Made by a program: the position numbers and the translations under genes
Assembly: GCA_031549415.1 (NCBI GenBank)
Contig: JAVBPU010000008.1
Location: 1 to 64,000, forward strand
From: Limiplasma sp031549415
GTDB lineage: Bacteria; Bacillota; Clostridia; Christensenellales; Aristaeellaceae
Direction: 5' to 3'
DNA length: 64,000 bases
Notes under the pieces: model-generated
What the model was told of the DNA's origin: nothing
The model's input: only the letters and a program-made list of their open reading frames with translations
The model's database searches: none
Shown here: positions 60,900 through 64,000 of the stretch, piece by piece
Layout of the letters: each line of letters starts with the position of its first letter
How positions within the stretch are numbered: the stretch's first letter is position 1

Positions 60900-61090
60900 C
60901 GCATTCACGCTCCAAGGCGGCAACGCCGCCTTTTTCGGCGGCCCTGAGCGGCGTATGGCGATACACAAATTATACCATGCTTTGTTGCAAAACAACAGGT
61001 TTTCCTGCGCCTTGGCACAGGGCCGCCCACTCCATGGTATGGACCTCCACGGCTTGTGTGCGGCGGTCCCAAAGCTTCCACATCTTGTTG

Positions 61091-61141
61091 TTGCAAAAGG
61101 GAACGAACGTTTGTATAATGTTCTCGACGGAACGAATGTTC
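61091..61141 (+). promoter_or_regulatory. LexA-controlled promoter of the Y-family polymerase
   Basis: TTGCAA (61091-61096), 17 nt, TATAAT (61114-61119). Two Gram-positive SOS boxes overlap or follow: GAACgaacGTTT (61101-61112, one mismatch) and GAACgaatGTTC (61130-61141, perfect GAAC-N4-GTTC). Confidence 0.85.
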
Positions 61142-61167
61142 GTGCCTTTTGCAAAGGAGGGACCGGG

Positions 61168-62415
61168 ATGTCACACAGGGTGATTCTCCATGCGGATTTA
61201 AACAATTTTTATGCCTCCGTGGCCTGTTTGCAGAGCCCCCAGCTTCGGGAGGTGCCCTTGGCAGTCTGCGGGGACCCAGCCATGCGCCATGGCATTGTGC
61301 TGGCCAAAAACATGCCCGCCAAAAAAATGGGAATCAAAACCGGCCAGGTGATTTGGCAGGCCCGGCAGCTGTGCCCTGGTTTGCAAACCATCGCCCCTTC
61401 CTTGGAGAGCATTTTGCATTACAGCGATGTGGTGCGGGGCATCTTTGGCCGCTATACGGACCATGTGCAGCCCTTTGGCACCGATGAAGCCTGGCTGGAC
61501 GTGAGCGAACCCGGCATGACGCTGGACCGGGGCCTGGGCATTGCCAACCATCTGCGCCATACGGTGCGGGAGGAAACCGGGCTGACCTTGAGCGTGGGGG
61601 TCAGCGACAACCGGGTCTTTGCCAAGCTGGGCAGCGATTTGAAAAAGCCGGACGCGGTGAGCCTAGTGTGCCAGGATAACCGCAAAGCCGTGCTGGACCC
61701 CTTGCCTGTGAACGAGTTGGTGTTTGTAGGCCCCGCCACCACCCGCAAGCTGAACAACATTGGCATTTACACCGTCGGCCAGCTGGCCGCCGTGGACCCT
61801 GCTGTGCTGAAGGCCCTCTTTGGGAAAACCGGGCTGATGCTCAGCGGCTTTGCCCGGGGGGACGATGCCGCCGCCGTGCTGAGTACAGACAGCGCGCCCC
61901 GCATGAAAAGCGTGGGGAATTCCATCACCACGGGCCATGACATTCTCACCTTCCAGGATGCCCGCATCACCCTGTACGGCCTGTGCGAAAGCGTGGCTTC
62001 CCGTATGCGCAAGCAGGGCGTGGTGGGCCACACCCTCAGCCTTTGGATCCGGGACAGCAACCTGGCCTCCGTCCAGCGCCAATGCCGGATGGGCTGCGAC
62101 ACGCATTGCAGCGTGGACCTGTTTGCCCACGCCTACAGACTGTTGCAACAAAACTGGAAGGAGGGCCAGCCCCTTCGTTCCCTGGGGGTCAGCGTCAGCG
62201 GCCTTTCCCCCGCCGGAGCGCTGATGCAGCTGTCGTTTTTGCCGGAGGACCGGGAGCGCCAGCGCCACACCCTGCTGGAACACGCCATTGACGAGATCCG
62301 GGGCCGATACGGGCACTTCGCCATCCAGCGAGCGGTCATGCTGGCGGACCGCTCGCTGGGGCACATGAACCCGGAAGAGGAACATGTGCTGACCCCGGAC
62401 CCCTACTTTCAGTAA
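61168..62415 (+). CDS. Y-family DNA polymerase (Pol IV/DinB-like)
   Basis: 415 residues, an error-prone lesion-bypass polymerase. HADLNNFYASVACLQ (first catalytic Asp), FGTDEAWLDVS (Asp-Glu pair), VGVSDNRVFAKLGSDLKKPDA and the little-finger domain follow the DinB plan. It resembles the second DinB/UvrX-type copies of Gram-positives. AAAGGAGG is before the ATG. Likely SOS induced. Confidence 0.92.
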   Translation: MSHRVILHADLNNFYASVACLQSPQLREVPLAVCGDPAMRHGIVLAKNMPAKKMGIKTGQVIWQARQLCPGLQTIAPSLESILHYSDVVRGIFGRYTDHVQPFGTDEAWLDVSEPGMTLDRGLGIANHLRHTVREETGLTLSVGVSDNRVFAKLGSDLKKPDAVSLVCQDNRKAVLDPLPVNELVFVGPATTRKLNNIGIYTVGQLAAVDPAVLKALFGKTGLMLSGFARGDDAAAVLSTDSAPRMKSVGNSITTGHDILTFQDARITLYGLCESVASRMRKQGVVGHTLSLWIRDSNLASVQRQCRMGCDTHCSVDLFAHAYRLLQQNWKEGQPLRSLGVSVSGLSPAGALMQLSFLPEDRERQRHTLLEHAIDEIRGRYGHFAIQRAVMLADRSLGHMNPEEEHVLTPDPYFQ

Positions 62416-62424
62416 CACGCCTCC

Positions 62425-63666
62425 TTAGCATTCCTCAATATGGGCTCCCAATCCCCGCAGCTTTTGGGGTAGCCCTTGGTATCCCCGGGCGATATGGCCG
62501 GCAGGGTCCTGCAACAGCGTTTCGCCTTCCGCCATCAGCCCCGCCAGCATCAGGGCCGCCCCGCCCCGCAGGTCTGTGCTGGTCACCGTGGTCCCGCACA
62601 GCGGGCTGCCGCCCTCAATCAGTGCAAAATGATTTTCCAGCCGAATCTGGGCCCCCAGCCGGGCCAGTTCCGCCGCGTGCATGAACCGGTTTTCAAAGAC
62701 AGTTTCTGCCAGGAAGCTGATTCCATGGCATTTGAGGCCCACCACCATCATGGGCGCTTGCATGTCCGTGGGAAAACCCGGGTATGCTAGGGTACGTACC
62801 TCAAAGGGAGATAATGCCGTGCCGCTGACCCGAAGGCCCGCCGGAGTTTCCCGGATGCCCACGCCCGCTTCCATCAGTTTGAAGAGCACCGCCCGCATAT
62901 GCTCCGGCCGGGCCCTGCGAATGAGCACGCTGCCCTGGGTAATGGCCGCCGCGCAAAGCAGCGTGCCTGCCTCAATCCGGTCGGGAATGGGCTTATACAC
63001 CGCCCCATGCAGGCTGTCCACGCCCTCAATGATCACTGTGCCCGTGCCCGCGCCGGTAATCCTGGCGCCCATGGCATTCAGGCAATTGGCCAGGTCTGTG
63101 ATCTCTGGTTCCTTGGCGGCGTTTTCCAACGTGGTTTGCCCCTGGGCCAGGCTGGCCGCCATCATGATGTTCTCTGTAGCGCCTACGCTGGGCACGTCCA
63201 GGTAGACCCGGCCCCCGGTGAGGCGGCCCGACAGCTGCCGCTGCCCTCCATGGGCATGCACGTCGGCCCCCATGGTCTGTAAGCCCTTCACGTGCAAGTC
63301 AATGGGCCTTTGCCCGATGGCGCAGCCTCCCGGCAGGGAGACGCACGCGCTGCCGCTTCTGGCCAGAATAGGCCCCAGCACCAGCACGCTGGCCCGCAGC
63401 TTGCGCATGATGCTTTCATTGTCCGGACTGCCGGGGTTTTCCGCGCACACGGACACATCCCCGCCGCTGCGCTCCACCCTGGCCCCACAGTTTTGCAGAA
63501 TTTCCAGCAGGCTGTCCACATCCGTAATTTGGGGCACGTCCCTCACCACCAGCGGTTCCTCCGTCAGCAGCCCTGCCGCCAGAATGGGCAACACCGCGTT
63601 TTTGGCGGTGCTGACTTCCACCTCGCCGCTTAGCCGCAGACTCTGCCGGATTCGGTAGTTTGCCAT
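62425..63666 (-). CDS. murA: UDP-N-acetylglucosamine 1-carboxyvinyltransferase
   Basis: 413 residues, the first committed step of peptidoglycan synthesis. Lys/Asn in STAKNAVLP, the fosfomycin-target Cys in PGGCAIGQRP (about residue 117) and the ATENIMMAASLA stretch are all present. Start ATG at 63664-63666 follows GAGGTGG; a longer frame is rejected. Shorter than the common 417-420 only slightly. Whether MurA1 or MurA2 (MurZ) is unclear. Confidence 0.95.
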   Translation of the reverse strand: MANYRIRQSLRLSGEVEVSTAKNAVLPILAAGLLTEEPLVVRDVPQITDVDSLLEILQNCGARVERSGGDVSVCAENPGSPDNESIMRKLRASVLVLGPILARSGSACVSLPGGCAIGQRPIDLHVKGLQTMGADVHAHGGQRQLSGRLTGGRVYLDVPSVGATENIMMAASLAQGQTTLENAAKEPEITDLANCLNAMGARITGAGTGTVIIEGVDSLHGAVYKPIPDRIEAGTLLCAAAITQGSVLIRRARPEHMRAVLFKLMEAGVGIRETPAGLRVSGTALSPFEVRTLAYPGFPTDMQAPMMVVGLKCHGISFLAETVFENRFMHAAELARLGAQIRLENHFALIEGGSPLCGTTVTSTDLRGGAALMLAGLMAEGETLLQDPAGHIARGYQGLPQKLRGLGAHIEEC

Positions 63667-63904
63667 GGTTCCACCACCTCGATGCACGGCCCGCACTCCA
63701 TCCTAAAAGCGTTTAAAATTCCCGTTTTGATCATGCCGACTCCTCCCATCGCATCCATTTTGGCCGAAGGAAGAACCGCGCATGCCCCGTGGAAACCTTT
63801 TGAAACCCTTGATTTTTAGCCATTCGGCACAATCCTTGGATGCATGATGGACCTCCGCCCAGAAAGCGCAACTGACGGTTTCCAGCTTTTCCCATTCGCC
63901 CCCG

Positions 63905-63933
63905 TTTCCATTTTTGATGGAACATGCTATAAT
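63905..63933 (+). promoter_or_regulatory. Promoter of the last gene
   Basis: TTTCCA (63905-63910), 17 nt, TATAAT (63928-63933). The remainder of 63667-63990 has no coding region I would call; an open minus-strand frame there has no ribosome-binding site. Confidence 0.55.
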
Positions 63934-63990
63934 TGAAAACCCTTCGGAAGCCTTTCCCCAAAACCCATCCATACAAAGGAGAACCAGGGC

Positions 63991-64000
63991 ATGAACCAAT
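63991..64000 (+). CDS. Start of a gene cut by the window edge
   Basis: ATG AAC CAA T after AAAGGAG nine bases upstream, following a sigma-A promoter. Product cannot be known from three codons. Confidence 0.55.

Noticed and set aside
63703..63999. 98-residue frame on the minus strand
   Set aside because: No ribosome-binding site, overlaps a promoter and the start of the next plus-strand gene, no family resemblance.

Overview
The window comes from a GC-rich member of the Bacillota, most likely class Clostridia (inference). The signs are the S10-spc-alpha ribosomal order with a KOW-domain gene between map and infA, zinc-binding forms of S14, S4, L36 and L24, a Cys3-Asp adenylate kinase, a ylxM-ffh-rpsP-khpA-rimM-trmD cluster, RNase Y, a Gram-positive LexA box and sigma-A type promoters. 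Both ABC substrate-binding proteins lack a lipobox, which is unusual for a Gram-positive.

Layout. 1-16032 (minus strand): the translation superoperon rpsJ-rplC-D-W-B-rpsS-rplV-rpsC-rplP-rpmC-rpsQ-rplN-X-E-rpsZ-rpsH-rplF-R-rpsE-rpmD-rplO-secY-adk-map-KOW-infA-rpmJ, then a break holding two terminators and a secreted unknown protein, then rpsM-rpsK-rpsD with their own promoter. rpmD carries a 125-residue Lys/Ala-rich tail. 16193-18429 (minus): a DUF354 protein and an N-acetyl sugar amidotransferase, probably for surface glycans. 18804-23818: a complete branched-chain amino-acid ABC operon (livJHMGF). 24201-27032: an isolated TIR-transmembrane-beta-propeller protein. 27254-30334: sugar ABC permeases and binding protein. 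30726-33522 (minus): two polytopic membrane proteins of glycosyltransferase-C type. 33708-36152: araB-araD. 36223-36961: a small XRE repressor and membrane protein with twin operator palindromes around their promoter. 37135-43223: ylxM-ffh-rpsP-khpA, a third GT-C-like membrane protein, rimM-trmD and a small membrane protein.

43251-50787: a small DNA-binding-like protein, surE, an RpiR regulator, a BaiN/HI0933 flavoprotein, a DEDDh exonuclease, a two-domain nucleoside kinase and a GT2 glycosyltransferase. 50882-51226: a perfect consensus promoter, about 310 nt of non-coding structured sequence and an intrinsic terminator, a candidate small RNA just upstream of rny. 51299-64000: rny, a DUF368 polyprenyl-phosphate transporter, an LCP ligase and a CDF exporter (minus), GNAT, YgjP-like peptidase, alpha/beta hydrolase, YitT and MazF (minus), a LexA-controlled Y-family polymerase, murA (minus) and the start of one more gene.

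Much of the second half serves the envelope: lipid-carrier recycling (DUF368), wall polymer attachment (LCP), murA, GT2, GT-C-like proteins and the sugar amidotransferase. Short GC-rich palindromes recur between genes (10440-10606, 19956-20211, 30480-30690, 39540-39619, 56401-56690), several sharing the core CCAGGG-loop-CCCTGGACCC. No rRNA, tRNA, CRISPR array or complete insertion sequence was seen.
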